From Micromonospora chalcea (lineage in GTDB: Bacteria > Actinomycetota > Actinomycetes > Mycobacteriales > Micromonosporaceae), in the NCBI RefSeq assembly GCF_002926165.1, contig NZ_MAGP01000160.1, forward strand, positions 1-32,195: a DNA stretch of 32,195 bases, written 5' to 3'. Every line of letters begins with the position of its first letter. Positions within the stretch are counted from its first letter, which is position 1. The notes under the pieces were generated by a model. The model had not been told where the DNA came from and searched no databases. It saw only the letters and a program-made list of their open reading frames with translations. This document shows, piece by piece, positions 7,691 to 14,662 of this stretch. The position numbers and the translations under genes are program-made.

Positions 7691-9058
7691 TCACGCGCGC
7701 GCGGCCGGCGCGGCGTCATCGGCCTCGGGTGCGGCGGCGGTCAGCTGGGCCGGGGTCAGGGTGTAGCCGCGCAGCAGCACCAGCGGGATCGCCACCAGCA
7801 GGGCGGGCAGCACGGTGAAGCCGAGCAGCACGCCGAGCCGGGCCGTGTCCGACTGGGCGGCGGCGGTACCGGTGGACGAGGAGACATAGCCGGACAGCTG
7901 GAGCACCAGCCCGTAGATGCCCGGCCCCAGCGCCAGCCCGAACGTCTCCCCGGCGGTCCACAGCCCGGTGAACACCCCGGCCTGCCGCCGCCCGGTGCGC
8001 GCCGTGTCGTACGCGATGCAGTCCGGCAGCATGGCCAGCGCGAACACCTGCTGGCCCGCGTACCCGACGCCGATCACCGCGACCACCGCGTAGGCCGCGG
8101 CGGCGGGCAGCGCGGGCGCGGCCACCAGGGCCAGCGCGCCCACCGCGAAGATCAGCGACGCGGCGACCAGCGACGCCCGCTTGCCCAGCCGGGCGCCGGC
8201 CCGCGACCACAGCGGCATGACCAGCAGCGCGGGTGCCACGAAGCAGGCGAACAGCAGCGTCGGGCCGCTGTCCGGCTCGCGCAGCACCTGGCCGGCGAAG
8301 TACTTCACCCCGGCCAGCACGGTGGCCACCCCGGCGGACTGGATCACGAAGCAGATCAGCAGCACCCGGAACGGCCGGTTGCCGGTGGCGACAGCGAGCT
8401 GGGCGCGCAGGCTCGGCTCGCTCTCCCCCACCGTGCCGGTCGGCGCGGACCGGGTGCCCAGGAACACGCCGACGGTGCCGGCGACGATCAGCGCGGCGAC
8501 GAACAGGCCCATCCACCGGTGACCGGGCACGCCGTCGCCGCCCGCGCTCACCACGGCCGGGGCCACCGCGCCAGAGACCAGGATGGCCAGCGCCAGCACC
8601 GCGATCCGCCAGGTCATCAGCCGGGTACGCTCCGCCGGGTCGGCGGTCAGCTCGGCCGGCATGGCCACGTACGGCACCTGGAAGAACGCGAACGCGGTAG
8701 CTGTCGCCAGGAACGTCAGCGCCACGTACGCGGCGGCGGCCGGACCGTTCGCGAACGGCGCCGCGAAGATCGAGGCGAACAGCACGGCGAGCGCCAGCCC
8801 GCCGACCAGCAGGTACGGGCGGCGGGCGCCCCAGCGGGAGCGGGTCCGGTCGGAGATCCGCCCGGCGACCGGGTTGACCAGCACGTCCCACGCCTTCGGC
8901 AGGAGCACCAGCAGCGCGGCCAGCCCGGCGGCGACGCCGAGCGTGTCGGTGAGGTACGGCAGCAGGAGCAGCCCGGGCACGGTGCCGAACGCGCCGGTGA
9001 CCAGGGAACCGAGCGCGTATCCGAGGTGCACCCGGCGGGGCAGGCCCGAAGCTGTCAT
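7691..9058 (-). CDS. GPH/MelB-type MFS symporter
   Basis: The 455-residue product has about twelve hydrophobic segments and the features of the glycoside-pentoside-hexuronide:cation symporter family. The N-terminus reads LGYALGSLVTGAFGTVPG and is followed by LPYLTDTLGV. The loop 2-3 region contains DVLVNPVAGRISDRTRSRWG with RRPYLLVG, close to the MelB-type D-P-x-x-G...D-R-T-x-x-R-W-G-R-x-R-P consensus. It should take up a small organic solute with Na+ or H+; which solute cannot be told. It is the first gene of a likely two-gene operon with the PLP enzyme downstream, which suggests uptake and breakdown of the same compound or its product. No good ribosome-binding site precedes ATG 9058. Confidence 0.85.
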   Translation of the reverse strand: MTASGLPRRVHLGYALGSLVTGAFGTVPGLLLLPYLTDTLGVAAGLAALLVLLPKAWDVLVNPVAGRISDRTRSRWGARRPYLLVGGLALAVLFASIFAAPFANGPAAAAYVALTFLATATAFAFFQVPYVAMPAELTADPAERTRLMTWRIAVLALAILVSGAVAPAVVSAGGDGVPGHRWMGLFVAALIVAGTVGVFLGTRSAPTGTVGESEPSLRAQLAVATGNRPFRVLLICFVIQSAGVATVLAGVKYFAGQVLREPDSGPTLLFACFVAPALLVMPLWSRAGARLGKRASLVAASLIFAVGALALVAAPALPAAAAYAVVAVIGVGYAGQQVFALAMLPDCIAYDTARTGRRQAGVFTGLWTAGETFGLALGPGIYGLVLQLSGYVSSSTGTAAAQSDTARLGVLLGFTVLPALLVAIPLVLLRGYTLTPAQLTAAAPEADDAAPAARA

Positions 9059-9181
9059 GGAGCCGAATGCTACTCACGTTATGGCTCGCGTCACATCCCC
9101 TCCCGGACGCTGCTTGTTCGATGCCGCCAGGCGCTCGCGAGTCGCAACAAGCCGCAGGTCGGCACCGTTACCCTGTAGGGC
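9059..9181. promoter_or_regulatory. Divergent intergenic region, symporter operon versus small gene
   Basis: This 123-base gap should contain promoters in both directions. A 7-bp inverted repeat, GCTTGTT (9112-9118) and AACAAGC (9146-9152), is a possible regulator site or stem. The plus-strand gene starts at ATG 9182 with no ribosome-binding site but with TACCCT about 10 bases upstream, which could be a -10 box of a leaderless transcript. All of this is weak. Confidence 0.25.
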
Positions 9182-9538
9182 ATGGACCCGGCCCGATCCG
9201 TTCGCAGCTCGCGGGCACCGTACGAGGCCCGCCCCGGCCGCCGTGCGGTCGTGGTCCCCGCCCTGAGCGAATTGCAGGGCCCGGTCACCGGCATCGTCGA
9301 GTTGCCCCACCGGCTGTTCTGGCAACCCGACCGGCACGTCGACCTCGACGTTCCGGGGCTGCTCGCCTGGATGTACGAGACGGTGCTCACCGAAGCCGTT
9401 CATCCCGACGAGCTGCGCACCTGGCTGCACGGACCCACCCTCGTCCGGCTGTGGCCCGAGCTTTACGTGCCCCGCGGTGTCCGCCGCGCCTGGGAAGAGA
9501 GCCACCCGCTGCTGCGCGCCCGGGACGTCGCCGCCTGA
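9182..9538 (+). CDS. Small conserved-looking protein upstream of an AbiEii-like gene, possible antitoxin
   Basis: I do not recognise the fold of this 118-residue product. It is soluble, without signal peptide or membrane helix, and has a Trp/Pro/Leu-rich middle (HRLFWQPDRHVDLDVPGLLAWMYE) with a basic start and an acidic helix near the end. Its stop overlaps the start of the next gene (TGATG), so the two were translationally coupled. The next gene is an AbiEii-type nucleotidyltransferase remnant, the toxin class of AbiE/MenAT toxin-antitoxin systems, which suggests an antitoxin or accessory role. It has no winged-helix AbiEi-like sequence, so that role is only context-based. Codon use is like its neighbours and the frame is intact. 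Confidence 0.6.
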   Translation: MDPARSVRSSRAPYEARPGRRAVVVPALSELQGPVTGIVELPHRLFWQPDRHVDLDVPGLLAWMYETVLTEAVHPDELRTWLHGPTLVRLWPELYVPRGVRRAWEESHPLLRARDVAA

Positions 9539-9943
9539 TGTCACCCGCGCCGGACCCGTTCCAGCACGAGGTCGCCCGTATCGCGCTCGCCGTGGCCGGC
9601 CGACACGGCTTCGCCCTCGCCGGCGGCCAGGCCCTCATCGCCCACGGCATCGGCGCCCGTCCCGGTGCTGCACCTGGACGACGTGATCGGCACCAAAGTC
9701 GCCGCCATGGTGACCCGTGCTCAACCCCGCGACTACATCGACGTAGCCGCCGCGCTCCGCCGGTACAGCAGGAACGACCTGGTGGACCTCGCACGGCGTG
9801 CCGACCCGGCGCTCACCGACGAAGAGTTCCAGGACGCGCTGCAGCGCCTCGACCGCCTCCCCGACACCGTCTTCGCGCTCTACCGCCTCACCCCGGCTGA
9901 GATCCACGACCTCCGGCACGCGTTCTCCGAGTGGCCGCGATGA
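9538..9943 (+). pseudogene. AbiEii/DUF1814-like nucleotidyltransferase, internally deleted and frameshifted
   Basis: Two pieces of one protein lie in different frames. Positions 9538 to about 9660 encode MSPAPDPFQHEVARIAL...FALAGGQALIAHGIGARP, the N-terminus of actinobacterial AbiEii-like proteins up to the point where the catalytic strand (normally a T-x-D-x-D segment) should follow. From about 9659 a +1 frame encodes PVLHLDDVIGTKVAAMV...RDYIDVAAAL and a normal C-terminus ending SEWPR at 9943. Full-length relatives are around 220-240 residues; here only about 135 codons remain, so roughly 90-100 codons holding the Asp residues that bind metal and nucleotide are missing. The product cannot be an active toxin. 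The first frame runs on without similarity to 9900. Family membership is clear; the size of the deletion is an estimate. Confidence 0.75.
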
Positions 9944-10001
9944 CTCGGCCCCGTTGAGCGGAGTCGCGATCGATCGACCGGCCGCCTCCGACGCGGTCGG
10001 G

Positions 10002-10313
10002 TCACCCCTCGTCCGGCGACCAGGACGCCGCCGCCAGGTCCACCCGGTCGCCGCGCAGCGGGCACCCCTCGGCGAGCAGCCTCTCCCGCGCCTTGCGCTC
10101 GTGCCCCGGCGGCAGCCGGCCGGCCGAGTTCACCACCCGGTGCCACGGCACGCCGCCCCCGTGCCGCGCCATGATCGAGCCGACCAGCCGCGGCGACGCC
10201 CGCCCGGAGCGGTCGGCGAGCGCGTCGGCCACCGCCCCGTACGACATCACGCGGCCCGGCGGGATCCGCTCGACAAGTGCCAGCACCGCCTCGACGTACT
10301 CGTCAGGTGTCAC
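10002..10313 (-). CDS. Alkyltransferase-like protein (ATL), MGMT-related
   Basis: The 103-residue product is the DNA-binding domain of O6-alkylguanine-DNA alkyltransferase: IPPGRVMSYGAVADAL (18-33) includes the tyrosine and helix used for nucleotide flipping, and residues 42-59 hold the arginine-finger helix and the active-site strand. The active-site sequence is PWHRVV (56-61), so tryptophan replaces the methyl-accepting cysteine. Proteins with this change do not repair DNA themselves; by established knowledge of ATL proteins they bind O6-alkylguanine and hand the lesion to nucleotide excision repair. The GTG start at 10313 is the only sensible one, since the upstream frame runs into the proB promoter. 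It is divergent from proB, with 61 bases between them. Confidence 0.85.
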   Translation of the reverse strand: MTPDEYVEAVLALVERIPPGRVMSYGAVADALADRSGRASPRLVGSIMARHGGGVPWHRVVNSAGRLPPGHERKARERLLAEGCPLRGDRVDLAAASWSPDEG

Positions 10314-10374
10314 GAGCTGCCACGATATGGGAACGCGCCGCGGCGTCACAGACCGCAGCGCGCAGAATGGTCGG

Positions 10375-11484
10375 GTGCGCGAAGCAGTCACCTCGGCCCG
10401 CCGGATCGTCGTCAAGATCGGTTCGTCCTCGCTGACCACCGCGACCGGCGGCCTGGACGACGCCCGGGTCGACGCGCTCGTCGACACGCTCGGCGGGCTG
10501 GCCGCCGCCGGACGCGAGGTGGTGCTGGTCTCCTCCGGCGCGATCGCCGCCGGTCTCGCCCCGCTGCGGCTGCCCCGGCGCCCGCGCGACCTGGCCACCC
10601 AGCAGGCCGCCGCCAGCGTCGGGCAGGGCCTGCTGATCGGACGGTACGCTGCCGCGTTCGCCCGGCACGGCCGCACCGTCGGGCAGGTGCTGCTCACCGT
10701 GGACGACGTGACCCGGCGCGCGCACTACCGCAACGCGTACCGGACGCTGCGGAAACTGCTCGACCTGCGGGCCGTGCCGATCGTCAACGAGAACGACACG
10801 GTGGCCACCGAGGAGATCCGGTTCGGCGACAACGACCGCCTCGCCGCGCTCGTCGCCGCGCTCGTCGACGCCGACCTGCTGGTGCTGCTCTCCGACGTCG
10901 ACGCGCTCTGGACCGGCAACCCGGCCCGCCCGGGCAGCACCCGCATCACCGAGGTGCACGGCGAGGGTGACCTCGCGGGCGTGGACATCGGCGGGGCCGG
11001 CCGGGCCGGGGTGGGCACCGGGGGCATGGTGACGAAGGTGGAGGCGGCCCGCATCGCGACCGGCTTCGGCATCCCGGTGGTGCTGACCGCCGCGCCGCTG
11101 GCCGCGTCGGCGCTGGCCGGGGAGCCCGTCGGCACGTACTTCCACCCGAGCAGCCGCCGTCCCGCCGCGCGCCTGTTCTGGCTCGCGCACGCCACCGCGC
11201 CCCGGGGCCGCCTGCACCTCGACCCGGGCGCGGTGCAGGCGGTGGTCGGCCGCCGCAAGTCGCTGCTGCCCGCCGGCATCACCGCCGTCGACGGCGCGTT
11301 CACCGCCGGGGACCCGGTCGACCTGGTCGACACCGCCGGCGCGCCGGTGGCCCGCGGGCTGGTCAACTACGACGCGGTGGAACTGCCCGGCCTGCTCGGC
11401 CGTTCCACCTCCGAACTCGCCGCGGCGCTCGGCCCGGCGTACGAACGTGAGGTCGTCCACCGCGACGACCTCGTCCTGCTGTAA
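10375..11484 (+). CDS. proB: Glutamate 5-kinase (ProB)
   Basis: This enzyme phosphorylates L-glutamate with ATP in the first step of proline synthesis. The 369-residue product has the amino-acid-kinase domain first (VVKIGSSSLT; SSGAIAAGL; VNENDTVATEE; FGDNDRLAALVA; GTGGMVTKVEAARIA) and a C-terminal PUA domain from about residue 275, as in long bacterial ProB. The GTG at 10375 has no clear ribosome-binding site and the gap to the divergent ATL gene is only 61 bases, so a leaderless transcript is possible. proA follows 74 bases downstream on the same strand, with a perfect palindrome between them. The enzyme is usually feedback-inhibited by proline. Confidence 0.95.
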   Translation: MREAVTSARRIVVKIGSSSLTTATGGLDDARVDALVDTLGGLAAAGREVVLVSSGAIAAGLAPLRLPRRPRDLATQQAAASVGQGLLIGRYAAAFARHGRTVGQVLLTVDDVTRRAHYRNAYRTLRKLLDLRAVPIVNENDTVATEEIRFGDNDRLAALVAALVDADLLVLLSDVDALWTGNPARPGSTRITEVHGEGDLAGVDIGGAGRAGVGTGGMVTKVEAARIATGFGIPVVLTAAPLAASALAGEPVGTYFHPSSRRPAARLFWLAHATAPRGRLHLDPGAVQAVVGRRKSLLPAGITAVDGAFTAGDPVDLVDTAGAPVARGLVNYDAVELPGLLGRSTSELAAALGPAYEREVVHRDDLVLL

Positions 11485-11488
11485 GCAA

Positions 11489-11526
11489 GGGCCCCTTATT
11501 AACAGACGTCTGTTAATAAGGGGCCC
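11489..11526. repeat. Perfect 38-bp palindrome between proB and proA
   Basis: Bases 11489-11507 are the exact reverse complement of 11508-11526. The outer part is GGGCCCC and the inner part AT-rich (TTATTAACAGAC), very unlike the surrounding DNA. From memory, palindromes with this outer GGGCCCCTT and AT-rich core recur between genes in Micromonospora and Salinispora; a genome search would be needed to confirm. As RNA it forms a 15-17-bp stem followed by CUCCUUAAAA, so it could act as a terminator or attenuator that lowers proA relative to proB. It ends about 15 bases before the proA ribosome-binding site. Confidence 0.9.
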
Positions 11527-11558
11527 CTCCTTAAAACACCTCCGAAGGAGTACGCACG

Positions 11559-12800
11559 ATGAGCGTCGTCGAGCAGGCCCGGCGAGCCCGGGACGCGGCG
11601 GAAGCCCTGGCCATGGCCACCCGTACCGTCAAGGACGCCGCGCTGCACGCGATGGCCGACGCGCTCGTGGCGCGTACCCCCGAGGTGTTGGCGGCGAACG
11701 CCGCGGACCTGGCGGCCGGGCGCGAGGCCGGGCTGTCCGCGGCCGTGCTGGACCGGCTCGCGCTCGACGAGGGCCGGGTGGCGGCGATCGCCGACGCGCT
11801 GCGCCAGATGGCCGCGCTGCCCGACCCGGTCGGTGAGGTGGTACGCGGCTCGACGCTGCCGAACGGCCTGGAGCTGCGCCAGATCCGGGTGCCGTTCGGT
11901 GTCGTCGGCATCGTCTACGAGGGCCGGCCGAACGTGACAGTCGACGCGGCCGGGATCTGCCTGAAGTCCGGCAACGCGGCGCTGCTGCGCGGCTCCTCGT
12001 CGGCCGCGCACTCGAACGCGGCGCTGGTCGAGGTGCTGCGCGACGCGGTCGCCGGCGCCGGACTGCCGGCCGACGCGGTGCAGCTGCTCGACTCCAGCAC
12101 CCGTGACTCGGTCAAGGAACTGATGCGCGCCCGCGGCCTGGTCGACGTGCTGATCCCGCGCGGCGGCGCGTCGCTGATCCGCGCCGTGGTCGAGGAGTCG
12201 ACGGTGCCGGTGATCGAGACCGGCGTGGGCAACTGCCACGTGTACGTCGATGCCGCCGCCGACCTCGGCAAGGCGCTGGCGGTCACGTTGAACGCCAAGA
12301 CCCAGCGCCTGTCCACCTGCAACACCGCCGAGTCGCTGCTGGTGCACCGCGACGTCGCGGACGCGTTCCTGCCGGCGGTGCTCGCCGCGTTCGCCGACGC
12401 CGGGGTGACCGTGCACGGCACGCCCGAGGTGGCCGCCCACTCCGACGCCGTGGTGCCGGCCACCGAGGAGGACTTCGGCACCGAGTACCTCTCCGCCGAC
12501 ATCTCGGTCGCCGTGGTCGACTCGCTGGACGCGGCGGTCGCGCACATTCGCCGGTACGGCACCGGCCACACCGAGGCGATCGTCACCGACTCGCAGCGGG
12601 CGGCCCGGGAGTTCGTGGCCCGGGTGGACTCGGCCGCGGTCATGGTCAACGCGTCCACCCGGTTCACCGACGGCGGCGAGTTCGGATTCGGCGCGGAGAT
12701 CGGCATCTCGACGCAGAAGCTGCACGCGCGCGGCCCGATGGGCCTGCCGGAGCTGACCAGCACCAAGTACGTGGTGACCGGCGACGGTCACCTACGCTGA
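11559..12800 (+). CDS. proA: Gamma-glutamyl phosphate reductase (ProA)
   Basis: This enzyme reduces gamma-glutamyl phosphate to glutamate semialdehyde with NADPH, the second step of proline synthesis. The 413-residue product is of normal family length and contains GVVGIVYEGRPNVTVDAAG and CLKSGNAALLRG for cofactor binding, and the catalytic cysteine C254 in TQRLSTCNTAES. The C-terminal region VNASTRFTDGGEFGFGAEIG and GLPELTSTKYVVTG is diagnostic. A good ribosome-binding site (GAAGGAG) lies about 8 bases before ATG 11559. It follows proB on the same strand; the palindrome between them may set the ratio of the two enzymes. Confidence 0.96.
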   Translation: MSVVEQARRARDAAEALAMATRTVKDAALHAMADALVARTPEVLAANAADLAAGREAGLSAAVLDRLALDEGRVAAIADALRQMAALPDPVGEVVRGSTLPNGLELRQIRVPFGVVGIVYEGRPNVTVDAAGICLKSGNAALLRGSSSAAHSNAALVEVLRDAVAGAGLPADAVQLLDSSTRDSVKELMRARGLVDVLIPRGGASLIRAVVEESTVPVIETGVGNCHVYVDAAADLGKALAVTLNAKTQRLSTCNTAESLLVHRDVADAFLPAVLAAFADAGVTVHGTPEVAAHSDAVVPATEEDFGTEYLSADISVAVVDSLDAAVAHIRRYGTGHTEAIVTDSQRAAREFVARVDSAAVMVNASTRFTDGGEFGFGAEIGISTQKLHARGPMGLPELTSTKYVVTGDGHLR

Positions 12801-12815
12801 CCGACCTTGCCCGTT

Positions 12816-12833
12816 GTGGCGCGCCGGCGCCAC
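12816..12833. terminator. Hairpin after proA
   Basis: A perfect 7-bp stem, GTGGCGC (12816-12822) and GCGCCAC (12827-12833), with loop GCCG lies 15 bases after the proA stop, in the 91-base gap to the convergent toroid-protein gene. It is a probable terminator for proA and perhaps for both genes. Confidence 0.55.
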
Positions 12834-12891
12834 CCCCGCACCTTTGATGCCACCACCTCCCCGAACTGGTGTTGATCATCAGCTGGCCGGG

Positions 12892-14481
12892 CTAGGCGAT
12901 CTGGAGTGGATCTCCGTCGGCCGGTGCGGCGGGGTCGACCGGCGGAACTGTGCCGGGCTGCGGCGGTGCGGCGATCACCTGGGCGGTGGGCTCCGATGGC
13001 GGCGTGACCAGCGGAGGCAATCCCGGGGACACCGGGGCGGCCGGTGGCACCGCAACCGCCGGAGGCAGAGCGGGCGGCACCGGGCCGGGCAGCAGCAGCT
13101 CCGACACCAGCTGCGCGGCAGGCCCGGCGCTCTCGTCGGGAAGCAGATCGGGCGTGACGATCCAGGCGGACCACGGCCCCGGCCCGCTGTCCGCACCGGC
13201 CGACACCTCAGCACCGGCCGACGGATCAGGCCCTGCTCCCGATCCGGGCATCGCATCCGGCCCGGTGTCCGGACGGAACCAGGTATCCGGCCCGAGACCC
13301 CGGGCCGGAAACAGCTCCGGCGCGCCGTCCGACAGCGCGGGCGCGATCCCGGCCGACGGGTCGGTGCCGAAACTGGACGACAGGTCGGAGCCGAAGCCCG
13401 CCGAAGGGTCGGAAGCGGGACCCGCCGATGCGACCGATGCCCCGGCCGGGCCGGTCAACGGGCGAGCCGGGGCGGGCAGCGGAGACACGGGCGCAGGCGA
13501 CGCGGGCGTGGAGGCGGGCGGCCCAGAGTCGGGCGCGGGCGGAGACGTCGATGCGGGGAGCCGACGCGGGCGCGGGGCCGGCGCCGCGGGCGGCGGGGGC
13601 AGCTCGGCGGGCCGCGGCGCCACGAACGGCGCGCCGGACACCGGGGCCTCGGGTGTGTTCGGCCGGCACGCCCGGATCGCCCGCAGCGTGGTGTGCACGT
13701 CGAACTGGTGGCCGTCGTCGCTGTCCCAGCCGCCGTCGCTGCGCTGGGTCTCGGCGAGCCGCCTGCGCGCGGACACCAGCAGCCACTGCTCCTCGCCGAC
13801 GTCGACCCGGCGCAGCGTGGCGGCGAGCCAGGCCACGTCGGCCGGGGACATCCGGGGGATCCGGTCGGCCAGCACCGCCTGGATGCGCGCCGACTCGTAG
13901 TACATCTGCTGGCGGTGCAGCACCGCGGCGGCGAGCCAGCCGGCGGGCAGGAAGGACGGCCAGCTTCCGTCCGGGGCGAGCTGGGCGGCGAGCGCCTGGG
14001 CCGCCGCCTGCACCACACCGGCGTACGCGCCGCCGACCCGGTGGTCCAGCGGCCCGGCGGCCCGGGCGTCCAGCCCGGCCACCGTGAGCCAGAATCCGGC
14101 GTTGGCGGTCTGGTAGAGCCGGGCCTCCGGATCGCCGGGGGTGGCCCATTCGGGGGCGAGCCCGGCCAGCGACGGATCCTCGTCCCAGCCGCCGTCTGGT
14201 AGTTGCCGGGCGGCCAGCCAGTCCAGCGCGTGCCGGGCCGCCGGGCGGCCGAGCGCGCCGAGGTCGTCCAGCTCGGCCAGGCGGAAGCAGGTCGCGTCGA
14301 TCGAGGCGACTTCGCCGTCGAGTACGGCGGGCCAGCCGCCGCCCGGCGCCGGCCCGGACTCGGCGGCGTCGAGCACGTCGGACGGCACCGGAGCGCCGGT
14401 GCGCAGCCGGGAGAGACGGGCGCGGTCCACCGCGTCTCCGTGAGCGACGACGAATCCGATCGCCGCGTCCAAGTCCACCAC
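12892..14481 (-). CDS. Prenyltransferase/squalene-oxidase-repeat (alpha/alpha-toroid) protein with disordered tail
   Basis: The first 290 or so residues carry repeated Gly-Trp motifs of the alpha/alpha-toroid family: GGGWPAVLDGE, LPDGGWDEDPS, APDGSWPSFLPAGW and QRSDGGWDSDDGHQFDVHTT, spaced as in QW-type repeats. The remaining 230 or so residues are Pro/Ala/Ser/Gly-rich and probably disordered. DSDD looks like the DXDD acid motif of class II terpene cyclases, but it sits inside a repeat motif, so I do not call it a cyclase. There are no isoprenoid-synthesis genes nearby. The start is taken at GTG 14481, where relatives begin (VVDLDAAIGFVV); GTG 14478 is equally possible, and an ATG at 14604 would add unrelated residues. 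There is no clear ribosome-binding site. Its biological role is unknown. Confidence 0.7.
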   Translation of the reverse strand: MVDLDAAIGFVVAHGDAVDRARLSRLRTGAPVPSDVLDAAESGPAPGGGWPAVLDGEVASIDATCFRLAELDDLGALGRPAARHALDWLAARQLPDGGWDEDPSLAGLAPEWATPGDPEARLYQTANAGFWLTVAGLDARAAGPLDHRVGGAYAGVVQAAAQALAAQLAPDGSWPSFLPAGWLAAAVLHRQQMYYESARIQAVLADRIPRMSPADVAWLAATLRRVDVGEEQWLLVSARRRLAETQRSDGGWDSDDGHQFDVHTTLRAIRACRPNTPEAPVSGAPFVAPRPAELPPPPAAPAPRPRRLPASTSPPAPDSGPPASTPASPAPVSPLPAPARPLTGPAGASVASAGPASDPSAGFGSDLSSSFGTDPSAGIAPALSDGAPELFPARGLGPDTWFRPDTGPDAMPGSGAGPDPSAGAEVSAGADSGPGPWSAWIVTPDLLPDESAGPAAQLVSELLLPGPVPPALPPAVAVPPAAPVSPGLPPLVTPPSEPTAQVIAAPPQPGTVPPVDPAAPADGDPLQIA

Positions 14482-14620
14482 GGCCCTGACGGTACTGGCG
14501 CGGCCGGGGTTACGCCTCGGTAGCTCGGTCAGGGCCGGTACCGCCCACCGGTCGCCGAACGCATCCACCTGCGGGTCGGGCGACCAGGCGTTTGTCCACG
14601 CCACGGGGTACGGAAAGCAC

Positions 14621-14654
14621 GATGGGCCCGCCCGGGGAACCGGGCGGGCCCATC
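14621..14654 (-). terminator. Hairpin terminator of moeZ
   Basis: A perfect 15-bp stem, arms 14621-14635 and 14640-14654, with loop GGAA lies 8 bases beyond the moeZ stop on the minus strand. The rest of the 181-base gap (14482-14662) shows no gene and should hold the promoter of the toroid-protein gene. Confidence 0.8.
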
Positions 14655-14662
14655 GACGTGAC

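Noticed and set aside
12892..14481. A terpene/squalene cyclase based on the DSDD sequence.
   Set aside because: The acidic run is part of a GGW repeat and not at the usual DXDD place; no isoprenoid-pathway genes are near.
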